Positions 11,501 to 23,457 of a stretch of 64,000 nucleotides of DNA are shown here, one piece after another. Under the pieces are notes generated by a model. The model was not told where the DNA came from, ran no database searches, and saw nothing but the letters and a program-made list of their open reading frames with translations. Source of the DNA: Erigeron canadensis (Eukaryota > Streptophyta > Magnoliopsida > Asterales > Asteraceae); contig NC_057769.1 of NCBI RefSeq assembly GCF_010389155.1, positions 15,500,735 to 15,564,734 on the forward strand, given 5' to 3'. Made by a program: the position numbers and the translations under genes. Position 1 is the stretch's first letter, and every line of letters begins with the position of its first letter.

Positions 11501-12287
11501 CTTTTTTTTTGAAGGCAGCTTCTCTGATAGCTGCGATTTCTCGTCGCTCCTCCAATAGGTCGAGGTCAACCCTTAATTCTTCCGAGTTTTCTTCGGTATT
11601 CAGTGTCCTATATGTGGAGACTTGGAACTCTGCAGGTGCTACAGCCTCCGTCCCATACGCTAAACTGAAGGGGGTTTCCCCATTGCTTCTTTTGGGTGTT
11701 GTTCTATTGGCCCAAAGGACCAATGGTAGTTCATCTATCCATCCTTTATGACTCCGTCTGAGTCTCTTTTCTATGCCTTTTATTATTTCCCTGTTCGTCA
11801 TCTCTACTTGCCCATTTCCTTGGGGATGATATACAGATGTGAACGATTGTTTTATCTGCATATTGTTACAAAACTCAGGGAAGACACCCTTTGCAAATTG
11901 TGGGACATTGTCAGATATTATTGTACGTGGTACCCCGAATCTACATATGATATGTTCCCATACGAATTTTTTTATCTGGTCCCCATTTGCTGTAGCAAGT
12001 GGCTTTGCTTCCACCGACTTAGTGAAGTAATCAATGGCTACGACCAGGAATTTCTTTCTGTTCTGACCTTCGGGAAGGGGTCCCACGAGATCGATTCCTC
12101 ACTGCATGAATGGCCATGCTGAGGTTACTGAAATCATATCATTTTTCGGTTGTCGCGGAACATTAGCGTGCAGTTGACAAGCTTCGCAGCTCTTTAATAA
12201 GGCCGTGGAGTCTTGGTGCATTGTTGGCCAAAAATATCCGAGTCGCATGGCCTTCAGAGCGACAGATCTTGCTCCTGTATGGGCACC
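11501..12287 (-). pseudogene. A1 integrase (broken)
   Basis: The minus strand encodes a Gypsy integrase core with MGPLPEGQNRKKFLVVAIDY, SDNVPQF (normally SDNGP) and YHPQGNGQVEMTNREI, giving the D, D, E positions. The zinc-binding part lies at about 12090-12287, where HEGI is followed by a TGA stop. A Trp to Ser change (TKSVEAK) is seen near 12015. The distal end is cut by the Copia-1 insertion and its deletion at 11501. The closest relative in the window is A2 (34800-35891). Confidence 0.85.
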
Positions 12288-12500
12288 TCAAATTCCCTCA
12301 TGTATCTCGTGGATGATCATCTCCGCTTGCTTAGGCCCTACGTAACAAAGCCAAGGTGTAACAAAACCTTTCTTGTACAGCTTTTTATCCAATATCTTAT
12401 ATTGCCGGGCTTTGACCCTTATCTTGCGAGCTTCGCTCCTATCTGCCGGGAGTATCCCACTTACAAGGTATTCGTAAATGGGGGTCATCCATGTTTTGCC

Positions 12501-13069
12501 CTAATCTTCTACGAGATCCGATATCTGTTTTTCTCCGATTGATCTTGCTTTCAGGACTTCCACTAGCACTTGTTTTCCCAGGTGCCCGAACGTAAGAGAT
12601 GCCAACTTGCTCAGGGCGTCTGCCTTTTTGTTCTGATTTCTTCTTATATGCTCTATTTCGAAGTGGCTAAAGTATTCTATTAACTCCTGTACCTTCTGTA
12701 GATATAGCTTCATGGTACCTTGTTTTGCCTCGTATGTCCCTTTCACTTGGTACGCCACTAGTTGGGAGTCAACATATACCTGGATATTTTGTATCTTCAT
12801 ATCCCTTGCGATACGAAGCCCTTCCAATAGCGCCTCGTATTCAGCCTCATTATTGGTCACTTCGAATTCGAACCTGAGTGCATAGGTGAATTCTTTCTCT
12901 TTTGGTTGATTAACATAAGTCCGGCTCCGCAACCATCGGAGCTAGCGGCTCCGTCGGTATATAGTTTCCAGGTGTCATTTTCGACACTTCTTGTTACCTC
13001 TAGCGACACGGAGTGTGTCATGGAGTTGTTGCCTTCGTGTACCTCGCTAATAAAATCTGCCAGTACTTG
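12501..13069 (-). pseudogene. A1 second RNase H (archaeal-type) domain
   Basis: The minus strand encodes an RNase H with YTDGA, NNEAEYEALL, YVDSQLVA and NKKADALSKLAS, the D-E-D-D pattern of an RNase HI fold. It is additional to the normal Gypsy RNase H at 14708-15169. This dual arrangement is the hallmark of the Tat lineage. A frameshift at about 12910 separates the first strand (YTDGA side) from the rest. The frame ends at 12501 with a stop after SDLVED. Confidence 0.82.
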
Positions 13070-13074
13070 CCCTT

Positions 13075-14707
13075 TGATGTGTAAAATCTAGTCTTAAATT
13101 TATAAACAAGAAAATACTAATAGTTAGACTTCTACACACAGGCAGTGTACCTTATCATGTATAGTAAAACTATCAGTAAGTCCAGGATCGAACACAGGGA
13201 CTGATTAAAAGCTAACGAGTTTAATGCAATTTAAAAATAGTTTTGATTTTAAGGACTCCCGTCACCTTGGATTTTGAAAAGTTAGTTTAAAATTAAAAAG
13301 AGTTAGAAATTCCGTAGAATTTATTGAAAAGAGAATTTGTATATCAAGATTAATTAAAAGATCATCTACTTCGACTCAATGACACTACAAATTCAGGTTG
13401 CACTTAAATGAAGAACCAATTCAAATATGTTGATTAATAACTGAGAACTAAACAAAGACTCACCCCTTACCCGTCAAGTTCGTTACTTTATTCAACTCCC
13501 TTAATTAACTAGTTCCATTACTAAGACCGGTACCCCAAGACGCCTTTCATAACTTTCCTAGTCAACTAATTGTTTTGGTTATTTAGATAACAATTGTGTC
13601 TATTGATTGTACCCAACCATTAACCCGTTAATTCTTATTAACTATTAATTACTTTCCACCGTACCCGTCATAGAAACAATCGCTTCTAACCAAACAATCA
13701 AAATAACTTTTACACAACCTAGTTACCACTAAGATCATGCAAAAATTATCCGCAATTAAGAGTTAAATAACAAAGAATTAATAAGGTAAGATTACGACAC
13801 AACGTTAAATCAAATCAACTTGAATTATAAAAATAGTGCAACCATCATTCAATTGTATTACTTCATCTTAGTAGATGATTAAAGATTTAGCAACTCATGA
13901 CAAGAAAAATAAAACTAACAATAATTATATAAATAAAATCCATAATAATAATTTTAAATAATAAAGTCTTTGTAATAATATTGCTAAAAATTAAAATAAA
14001 GAAAGTAAAAGAAGTTCGAACGAGAGTTCTGTTGTTGTAGTCGAGTTGCTTGCGGCTGACCCTCTCAAAAACCAACTCCACCTCCTGCCGACCTCCTCAA
14101 TTCCCTACTTTTTTTTCGATGATAGATTGTCGATTGTTATATATAGATATACATGATGTCTCCATAGCCGACTTCCACGGCCCAATCCAACCGACACTCT
14201 CCTCTTTGTGATTTGTGAGGCCCATGTACATGACAAGTCCATATGCTCCTTGACTTGCTACCCTGTTTTATTAGTTTAACTTAGCCCACACTTATTTCAT
14301 TCTTTTCGTTTCATAAGAGAGTCCACAAATAATTGTGATAAATATTATCACACTACATGACCAAAATGTATATATAGCAATAACGTGAAAGTCTTTCAAG
14401 GTGAACCAAGTGTTTCGTTGTATTTCTTCAAGTATATTGTACCGGCTCATATGAAGTTATTCTTGGTCCCTGTCTTCTGCTCAATCCTTATGCAGCTCTA
14501 TGTGCTACATTTTTCATCTTCTGAGTTCCAATTATGATTTTCTTCATAATTAATCTTCATTTCGCTCATTCTTGTTATATATTATCTTATAAACCTATAA
14601 TTCATAAATGCACATATTAAGTATAAAAGTCTATAAAAATGACACTAATACAAACATAAAAGAAACGATATCACGTGAAATAAATATATATAAAATAGGC
14701 GATATCA
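13075..14707. mobile_element. Probable solo LTR inserted in A1 (duplication CCCTT)
   Basis: The 1633-bp insert starts TGATGTGTAAAATC and ends GGCGATATCA, so it has TG...CA ends. It is flanked by CCCTT at 13070-13074 and 14708-14712. Removing it restores the A1 reading frame order seen uninterrupted in A2 near 34080. It has no coding capacity, no internal pair of direct repeats and no primer site next to a second LTR, so a solo LTR is the simplest reading. Its family and strand are not known. Confidence 0.78.
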
Positions 14708-15177
14708 CCCTTTAATTGCATGTCGTGCTCTGAACTCTATGTCGTGTTCTCTTAACTCGATAGCCCATTTGGCTACTCTCCCCAACTTTTCAGGTTTTGA
14801 CAATATCTGCTTTATAGGTTTGTCGGATAGCACAACAATAGGATGAGCCTGAAAGTATCTGCACAGCCTTCGTGCCGCATGGACTAATGCGAGGACCAAT
14901 TTTTCTAGCTCTGGGTAATTGGTCTCGGCACCTTGCAAAACTCTACTTACGAAGTAAATCAGTATCTGCTGCCTTTCTCTTTCTGCTATTAACACGGCAC
15001 TTACACATTCCGCTGAAGCTGCTAGGTATACAAAGAGTGTTTCCTTGGGTTCCGGGGCTGTGAGTGTCGGTAGGTCAGCAATATATTCTTTCATTTGCTC
15101 TAGGGCTTTTCCTGCTTCTTCTGTCCACCTAAAGTATTTGTTCGTGGCACACCCCTTCAGTATTTGCATGCTCTCTG
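14708..15177 (-). pseudogene. A1 RNase H, joined to protease by an RT deletion
   Basis: The frame matches A2 residues covering the RT-RNase H connection and RNase H (33630-34080): LFVYLAASAECVSAVLI, YFVSRVLQGAE and HPIVVLSDKP are visible. At about 15170-15178 it joins protease sequence directly. About 1.29 kb present in A2 (roughly 32337-33627) is missing, which removes the RT catalytic residues. The joint lies at a GCATGC word. Confidence 0.85.
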
Positions 15178-15330
15178 GAGAAACCGACCAAGGGGCCGTG
15201 GGGGTCCGTTCGTCGGGCCCTTAGAGCCTCCGGAAGTTTGAGAAAGCAATGTTTGAATATCACATCACATTCACTTCCGCTATCCAGATAAACCCTTCGT
15301 ACTTCGATATTGAATATTAAGGCCTGGATG
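15178..15330 (-). pseudogene. A1 protease segment
   Basis: The minus strand encodes RVYLDSGSECDVIF, where DSG is the aspartic protease active site, followed by a stretch matching A2 up to about position 32336. It is cut on the right by Copia-2 (duplication GGATG, 15326-15330) and on the left by the RT deletion. Confidence 0.85.
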
Positions 15331-15650
15331 TGTTATAACACGATTTCTTCTCTGGATTTGATCTCAACAATGGCGGATCAAGTGTGTGTGTTCTTGGTGT
15401 ATTTAGTGTGTGTTATTTCTAGAGAGAGAGAGAGAGAGAGAAATTGGAACGAACTGGATTAAATGTATGTAAAAAATGGATAAAAGGCTTATGATTTCTA
15501 AGGAGTTAAGGGTATTTATAGTCTAAATCTACAATTAAGCTAATTAACACTCCTAGTCCTTCAACCTTAGAAATCATTTCACCATGTCTTAACAACAACT
15601 AAGTCCACTAATTTAAATTACAATTTATCACTATTTTTGGATTTCTAACA
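15331..15650 (-). repeat. 3' LTR of Copia-2
   Basis: This 320-bp LTR runs TGTTATAACACG to TTTCTAACA on the plus strand. It includes a GA microsatellite (about 15421-15441) and a TATA-like box on the minus strand (TATAAATAC near 15511-15522). Confidence 0.92.
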
Positions 15651-15661
15651 TTCTCCCCCTT
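15651..15661 (-). promoter_or_regulatory. Polypurine tract of Copia-2, first of four copies
   Basis: On the minus strand it reads AAGGGGGAGAA next to the 3' LTR. Further copies with the CTCCCCCT core lie at 16021-16030, about 16239-16248 and 16521-16530. Confidence 0.85.
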
Positions 15662-18510
15662 AGTGATATATTGTAATGAATGAAGTACGTGTTATTTTGT
15701 CTTATAGGAATTAAGTTGATGAGCCCGATGGTGAAGACAATTGGTGTGATGAAACAAGTCTTCAAAGCTTTCTCATCGTCTCTGGAGAAATTGAATCAAT
15801 CTTGGTCTTGGACTTCTTGAAGTTAAAACATGATGAAATTCTCAATGTTCTTTTTGAACAGAGAATAAAATGAATGAGTCTAGAATCTTTGAAAATTGTT
15901 GAACCGTGAATCAGAGTTGTCTTTTGAAGTGCGGAAGGTATAAATTTAGCTTTGGTTCTTCAATCTTCGATTCTTAAATGAAAATTTGTTTCCTTGGAAT
16001 GAAGTATCAAAAACTTAAACTCTCCCCCTTGATATACGCATTGAAGCTTCTTGATCAAGTATTATTATATGACTTTGAAGATCTTGAATGAAATGTGTTG
16101 ATGAAGACTCTTTCGAAGCTTTACTTCTTTGTCTTGAATCTTCCAATCAATCTTTCAACTTTTGTAGCTTTGATCTTTGTCATTTTGACTTAAACACTTT
16201 GGAGAGTAAACTTTTGAACAAAACTTGAATTAATCATGCTCCCCCTCAATTCATGAGTGTAAGCATTTTGGAGCATCTTTGAACATCATATCCTTATCTT
16301 TGTAATTATCTTTTTCAAATCAAGAACTCCATTCTGAAAATCTGAGCTCAATTGACTGAAATTCCATTAAGTGCAAGTTTTCCCATCAATCCCATACACT
16401 AAATATTTTCTCTTATCTTTTATCCGTAACTTCCATACACTCACTACAACCTTCTTACTAACTCCATGTTTTCACAAATCAAGCTCAGAGGTTTTCTTTC
16501 TCAATCAATCATAATCTATTTCTCCCCCTCATAATGACAAAGTTGGGAACCAAAGTCATTATGCAAACATTGATTGATAAAACTAGATTTGCATGGAGAA
16601 ATATCAAACGACAACACATCAACCCATTTCAATAGTCCCAACCCAAAGAATCCTAAGGGTAACTAAAATGTAAGGTTGAAGTTGTTGGTACAAACGTTAT
16701 AGTATGGTGTTGGTGGGTTTTGTGTTTGGGATGATAAATGAAAAACCGGATAAGAATGATCCGTTAACATGTTCAAAAATCAAAAGGATTAATGAAATGA
16801 CCGATAGAAATATATGACATTTTTCGGATTTCCTATGTATCATTGAAATATGCACAAAGCAAATTTTCTAACATAGTTTGGTCTTGTAGTTTTTCAACTA
16901 CGAGATTGCTTCAAAGAATAGAAATCATGGTCAGTGTCACCTAAGGCGTTCGCTAACCACAATCTATTATCCTTAAAGACTTTTTAGGAAACATCCGAGG
17001 TCACTGATAGACTTCTCGTTCACTCAATAATCACATAAATGTAATTATGAGACCTACATTCAACGTTGGTAAAGATATCAGCATTGGTAGGATTTCCATT
17101 TGATCATTGTGGAATATCAATTAAGATATCACTACAAATGTTCTGGCTATATCACATAGATATGCAATAATATCACAAAGATATGACTCAAATGTGTCTT
17201 AAGATAATGAATAAGCATCAAATTAATGATCAAGCAAGATAGCTCTAGACACAACGTGATGAAATGAAGTCGGGGACTGGAGCAGAATGTCTCCCTTTTT
17301 CAATATCAACATCTTCCAAATGAAGAGTCAATAGAAATGTGAAAAATCTCCGTGAGAAATGAAACAAGTATTTGTTAAGAAACACTTGAGTGGTTAGGTA
17401 AAGATGTGCATCACTTCATTAGGTCCATGAAGTCTTAATCAAAATATCAACAAATGACATCTGATATAAATGTGTTTTACCCGGCGATTTTGAGAAATTT
17501 AGGGAAGGGTGACATTTCTTTTAACCCTTTTCTCACAACATATCACCATAACCTCTCACTTTTCGACTTTACTCCCTCCATCCTATTTGCATGAAACCAT
17601 CATCTCTCAAAATACCCTTACAATTTAAAGAAGAAATTGAATACTCCGTGGTTAGAACTCATCGGTGATGATGAAGTTCATGGAGTGAATGAATCGCTCA
17701 TGTGCAAACTAAACACGAACTTCAATTGATGAGAATCATTTGAAAATCATCAAATGTGTGTAAGAGAATGATTTGAAAACACATTTGAAGTTTTGAAAAA
17801 TTTGAAATCACAAAAACTCCTCTTTAATCTATGCAAAGGTAGATAAAAAAAATTTCATAGCAAGGTAAAGCAAAAATTGGTTTTTGTGAAGTCATATAGA
17901 GTAAAATCTTTGTTGTGATATATACATGGTAAAAAAAAATTTGAGAGTCTCAAAGTGAACAAGGTTTTAAGAAACACAGTTTTACGTCAACAACAATGTT
18001 CATAGTAAGACTACTAGGGAGTACACAAAGGCGTTCAATCCTTCGCATCTTACATCAACAAGTTGGATGCAAATAAAACAATTAAGCATAAATTTAACTC
18101 AATCAATTGTTCATGATGAGACAACTAGAGAGTACACAAAGGCGTTCAATCCGTCGCTTCTCAAATCAACAATTGAGAGTAACAAAATCTTTTGATAAGA
18201 AAAATAATCTTTTGAAAATTAATAAAACTTTTTAAGAGCGGGTTATACACAGAGTATGTATAAGCCATCTTGAAATAAATAAATCGTTTAAGCACGGGTT
18301 ATATACAGAGTATATGTAAACCATTAAAATTTAAATAACACTATAAAGTCCGGGTTACATACAGAGTATATGTAAGCCACTAAAATAAAAGGAAAAAAAA
18401 ATAAAGAAAATCTTTTTATTATTTTTCAAAATTTTATATTTTTGTATTTGATTTTTGTCTTTTCAAATTTTGTATTTTGTTTTTCAAGAATGTATCAAGA
18501 ACAAAATAAG
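15662..18510 (-). other. Copia-2 3' untranslated region
   Basis: About 2.85 kb with no protein of note separates RNase H from the polypurine tract. It holds three further polypurine tracts. Two short repeat groups are visible: a roughly 57-bp unit three times at 18237-18380 (GGGTTATA, then ACAGAGTAT, then TAAGCCA) and a two-copy unit at about 18010-18050 and 18118-18160 sharing GTACACAAAGGCGTTCAATCC. The first part matches Copia-1 (9568-11090). Confidence 0.75.
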
Positions 18511-19281
18511 TTAAGGTTCAAGATTTAACATGCCAAGCTTGGAGATAAGAAAATTAAACCTCTTTTTGTCCAATGGTTTGGTGAACAAATCTGCAAGCTG
18601 ATAGTCAGTTCCCACAAAGTAGAGCTCGATGTCACCTTTCTCAATATGATCTTTGAGAAAATGATATCTCACATCTATATGCTTTGATCGAGAGTGGTTT
18701 ACTGAGTTGACTGCAATAGCAATGACACTTTGAGAGTCACAATAGATGGGAATATGATCATATTTCAGACCATAATCAGTAAGCTGAATCTTCATCCATA
18801 ACACTTGAGTACAACAACTAGCTGCAGCCACATATTCAGCTTCAGCTGTTGATAGTGACACAAAGTTTTGTTTCTTGGAAGACCAACTCACAATTTTCTC
18901 ACCCAAAAATTGTAAAGTACCGGAAGTGCTCTTGCGATCAAGCTTACAACCTGCATGATCTGCATCTGAATAGGCAGTTAAATTGAATCCAAAATCCCTT
19001 GGATACCAGAGACCTAAATTTGGTGTACCCTTCAGATAACGAAAGATTCGTTTCACAGCTTGAAAATGTAAATCAGTTGGACCAGCTTGATACCTAGCAC
19101 ACATACATGTTGCAAACATTATATCTGGGCGAGATGTTGTAAGATACAACAATGAACCAATCATGCTTCTATATCTCGTTTGGTCAAATGGTTTCCCATT
19201 TTTATCAGCATTAATATTTGTACGAGCAGCCATTGGAGTTGAAATTGAAGAACAAGTAGTCATATCAAACTTTTTCATCAT
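18511..19281 (-). pseudogene. Copia-2 RNase H
   Basis: The 256-codon frame is intact within itself: YSDADHAGC, TAEAEYVAAAS, IYCDSQSVIAIA and the SKHIDVRYHFLKD end are all present, which is the complete Copia RNase H. It is separated from RT by a single AAA to TAA change at about 19294. It removes the RNA strand during reverse transcription. It is listed as a pseudogene because the polyprotein it belongs to is broken. Confidence 0.88.
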
Positions 19282-19293
19282 GTCATGAATATA

Positions 19294-21354
19294 TTAACCT
19301 TGTGATATAAAAATACCATTTGGTAGTTGTTTGATTTGAAGACCCAAAAAGTAGTTCATTTCCCCAATCATGCTCATTTCAAAATGATTAACCATTAGAG
19401 ATGAAAAGTTTCGGCAAAATGTTTGACTGGTTGACCCAAAGATAATGTCATCAACATATATTTGGACAAGAAGAACATGCTTACCTTGTTTGCGAATGAA
19501 TAGGGTAGGGTCAATTATGCCTTTGGTAAAGCCACCTCTAATCAAGAAAGTAGATAAGGAATCATACCATGCTCGGGGTGCTTGCTTAAGACCGTAGAAA
19601 GCCTTGTCTAACCGGGGTTCAATGTTGCTAAGAGAAAATGCAACAAGACACTCATTCACTGAAGTACGAGTAGTTACTCCGGCTTGTGGATCTCCAATAA
19701 TTTGATCTGTAGGATGATCTTTTCGCATACGTAACCATTTGCGATCATGAGGAAGAGGATCTTGTTGATTGACATCAACATCATCATCATTAAAACCAGA
19801 GTTTTGCTGAGATATGGAATCATAGCTTGGTATAACAGCTTCCTCATAAGATGGATGATCGAAATCAAGAGGTACATATACATTTGGAGTGTTCATCGGA
19901 TTGGTAGTCTGGGTATATTGGGTAGGTTGTTCTTGATCATTCACTGGAGAAGAATTATTAGGGGAGGATTGAGAAGAAGAATCATTAGAAGAGGATGAAG
20001 AACTACTACTTGAAGAAGTAGCATTTTGCTCAGAAGAACTTGATGATGATTCATGATGGTTGTCAGGAACTGGATCATGGTTCGAAACTGGTTCAACGAT
20101 GACTTGAGGTTCTTCATCATGAATCGGTTTAGAATTGTAGAATTCTTCAAAAAGAATATCTAACTCATCACTTTTTGGAGCTGGAAACTTCTTGAATTTA
20201 GATGCCAAAGTAGAAGTCCTTGATGAAGTACTTGAATCACTTGGATCATTACTTGTTGGTAGCAAACTTTCTTGCTCAAAGATCATGCCCGACATCTCAT
20301 CAAACCAAACATTCGTTGTTTCTTGAATCGTATTTGTTCGGCGATTGTAGATTCGGTAGGCAATCGATGTCTTAGAATAACCAACAAAGTAACCTTCATC
20401 ACCTTTCTTCTCGAACTTTCCAAGATTTTCCCGATCATTCAGAGTATAACAAACACACCCAAAGATATGAAAATAGTTGATGTTGGGTTTCCGTTTGTTA
20501 ACAACCTCATAAGGAGTCTTCTCAAAACTCTGATTAACAATGGACCGATTCTGAGTGTGACAAGCAGTGTCAACAGCTTCAGCCCACATGTTGGAAGGCA
20601 ATTTAGAATAGGCAAGCATGGTTCTTGCAGCTTCCACAAGCATTCGATTTCTCCATTCAACGACACCATTTTGTTGTGGGGTACGAACCGCAGAGAATTG
20701 GTGTGTAATGCCTTTGGATTTACAAAATTCATCGAACACGGCATTTTTGAACTCAGTTCCGTTATCCGAACGAATGTAACGGACTGGAAGTTGAAGATTT
20801 ACTTGAGTAGAAGTGATGAAATCGATCAGAATTTGAGTTGTTTCATCTTTGGAGGCAAGAAACTTGACCCAAGTATATCTTGAATAATCATCAACAATAA
20901 CCAAGATGTATCTTTTCCCATTTCGGCTTTGTACTTTCATCGGCCCACAAAGATCCATGTGAAGCAAATGAAGAGGTGCTAATGAATTTGGAGATTTCTT
21001 AGGTTTATGAGAAGCTCGTTTAATCTTCCCAACAGCACAAGAAGGACACACATGCTCACTTTCATACTTATAGTCTGGCAAGCCTTCAACAAGATGCTTG
21101 TTGACCAAAGTATTGATGGTAGGAAAATTTAGGTGAGAAAGCCTTCTATGCCACAACCAAGAATTCTTTGATGTAGCTTTCAAAATGAGACAAATATTAT
21201 CGGTTGGTTGGTTATCATCGAGATTAACAGTAAAAAGGTTATCATCGCGGTCACCACACAAAATGTCAACTCCGTCTAGAGTTTGAACTTTGCAAAGAGA
21301 TTGTCGAAAAAGAACTTGAAGATTGTTGTCACAAAATTGTCCAACACTGAACAA
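19294..21354 (-). pseudogene. Copia-2 integrase and internally deleted reverse transcriptase
   Basis: This 686-codon frame starts at the pre-integrase zinc region (WLWHRRLSH and HVCPSCAVGK, the HHCC finger), continues with the D-D-E core (HMDLCGPM, SDNGTEF, QQNGVVEW) and a serine-rich linker, then RT. About 140 codons of RT are missing without loss of frame: the segment from SLSNIEP jumps to [16 protein letters not shown]. Copia-1 has the missing part at about 8439-8858. The deletion removes the first catalytic Asp region ([10 protein letters not shown]) while YVDDIIFGS remains, so the enzyme cannot polymerise. Confidence 0.9.
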
Positions 21355-22164
21355 GTTATGACTTAATCCTTCAATATAGTGAACTTTCTTAATGACAATT
21401 CCATTGCGTTCGATAAAGTTCCCATGAATCGTTCGATAAAGTTCTTGAGCAATGCTTTATTTCCAGTCATGTGTTTTGAACACCCGGAATCGAGTATCCA
21501 AACAAAGATGGTTATTTCCTGCAATCAAATAGAATTAACCGACTTTAGGTACCCACTTGAAGACGGGTCCTTTGTGGTTAGTTAAAACAGGCAGGGTATA
21601 TAACCTAGGATACGCATACAAACATGCTTTAGAATCAACATAGGCGTTAACAAGCACATTATTAACAAGCACATTTGGATTAAATAAACGAACATTAACA
21701 CACGAATCAAAAGTAACATGCCTACCAGCATTCAAACCATGCATATAAGAACAAGAATTAACATTGTTTACAACATCACAAGGCCTAGCCTTGGCACCAT
21801 TAACATTGTTTAACACAGAGGACTTAAAAGATAAATTGTTTGACTCAACAGAAACATGCTTCTTCTTACTAACAGCTTTTCTCCTTCGCCTTTTCTTCTT
21901 TTTATCAACATTAGTGAACTTAGGTACTAATGACTTAGCTACCCATTTAGTCTCACTAATTAAGCTCTTTCCACCTGTCGAATTGACACTAAGAAGATTA
22001 GAACGAGAGTTTTGAAGCACTTTTATTTTTTTAGACTCTTTTGGAGGTGCGGAAACTTCTTGTTTCTTAGGTTTATCATGAGAAAACCAGCCATATCTAT
22101 CCCTATACCTAGTTGCACCATTTGAAGCATCCCTAGTTAGCAAAACTGAGCTAAATTTAGACAC
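21355..22164 (-). pseudogene. Copia-2 protease region and upstream basic linker
   Basis: The open part (21535-22164) is lysine- and asparagine-rich with a KKKKRRRRK cluster and ends in KWVPKVG. After a stop, the retropepsin motif DSGCSKHMTG is visible on the minus strand at 21463-21491. A small tandem duplication of CGTTCGATAAAGTTC (21408-21422 and 21430-21444) and frame breaks follow. The DSGC...HMTG motif is the usual Copia protease active-site region. It would process the polyprotein; here it is disrupted. Confidence 0.78.
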
Positions 22165-22371
22165 TTTAGGTAATGAACTAGATTGAGAGTTAGATGAAGA
22201 AACATTTGAATTGATTTCCAGAAGCTTTACTTTGTTGTATTTGATTTTGGGAATGGTCTCAACTTGTTTGGTTTTGACATGCTTTTCTGGGGTAGGAGAC
22301 TTTGTTTTTAACTTATTGATTCTTGGTTTTTTGACAGTCTTTGGTTCAGTCTTGACGAATTTTGGAGTAAC

Positions 22372-23436
22372 TCATTTCTTTGAATAATATGAAGTTGGAT
22401 CTTTGAAAAACAATTTTGGAGATTCCTCTTTTGATTCAACTTTGATTTTGGTAGATTCAATCTTTTTCTCAGTTTCAGAATCAAAAGCATATTCTCCCTC
22501 CATGAATTTATCAAAATCATCTTTTGTGAAAGGTTTAACCGGAGAAATTTTTGAAAAATCAGGAATCTTGGTATCCAACTTCACACTATGGGTAGTCTCA
22601 GGAATTAGATCAACTTGAACTGACACATCTTTGGTTTCACAAGAAATTAGAGTAAAAGTATCAACACCTATACTAGCACTAAGCTTAGGGTCAACTAAGT
22701 CTTCAAGAGAATCACAAGTGAAAAACCTATAGTAGTACCATATCAAAACTAAACTATGTGCAAGTTCGTCATTAGATAAATCAGTTTGCACATAATCATC
22801 AGCTATAGTAGCAGCAGTTTGACATGAACACTCAAGAGAATCAGTCAAGGTCTGGGTGGAGGAATCAGTAGATGAAACACAAGTAGTCTGAGTGGAATGG
22901 TCTACTTCAGTACTTAGATTAGTTTGAGTAGTAACATTCACACAAACTTTCTTGGTGTCTACATCAATTAATTCATTCTGTGAACTTTGATTTTGAGACT
23001 TGAGATGATCAATGACTTGTTGTTGAGAATTCACCTTTTGTTGTAAACCTTCTATTTGTTTTTCCAAAATTGTGGATGGAACATACATTTTAGTAGGTTT
23101 AGGTGAAATACCAATTGACTCTTGGTTTTGAAAATTTGATGCTATTTCTTCTAATTTGAAAATTGAAGATTCTTTAGTTTTATAAGAAGCATTTATAGCA
23201 TCATAGTTAACCAAAATTTCAGTTTGAGGTATTTTCTCAACATCATCAGTCTCAAATTCGTCATCCAGTGGACGAATAAATTGTTGTACCATACCAAGTC
23301 GAAGGAATTTTTCATCATACAAAGGTTCAATTTGGTCTTTTGCCTTTTGTAATGGAGTGATATTCTCAAATCCCAACCCATGAAGAAGTTCCGATTTGTC
23401 AATTTTCGACTTGTTGAAATAGGCGGTAAAATCCAA
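22372..23436 (-). pseudogene. Copia-2 gag extension with a TQT-motif array (LC8-like docking sites)
   Basis: The 354-codon frame is an extension between the zinc knuckle and protease, in frame with the upstream coiled-coil part apart from a stop. Residues about 121-150 form a short predicted coiled coil (LEKQIEGLQQKV). Then TQT-type tripeptides recur at residues 170-172, 182-184, 194-196, 205-207 (CQT) and 216-218 (VQT), a spacing of 11-12 residues; a KDVSVQVDL motif follows at 269-277. Such motifs resemble the binding sites of dynein light chain LC8. Gag of a maize Sirevirus has been reported to bind LC8-type proteins. The role in this element is inferred. The frame ends at 22372, and the next part is in another frame. 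Confidence 0.75.
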
Positions 23437-23457
23437 AAGAGGGTTTTGTTCAACTTT

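Noticed and set aside
20272..20883. 203-codon plus-strand frame
   Set aside because: It is a shadow of the Copia-2 integrase on the minus strand.
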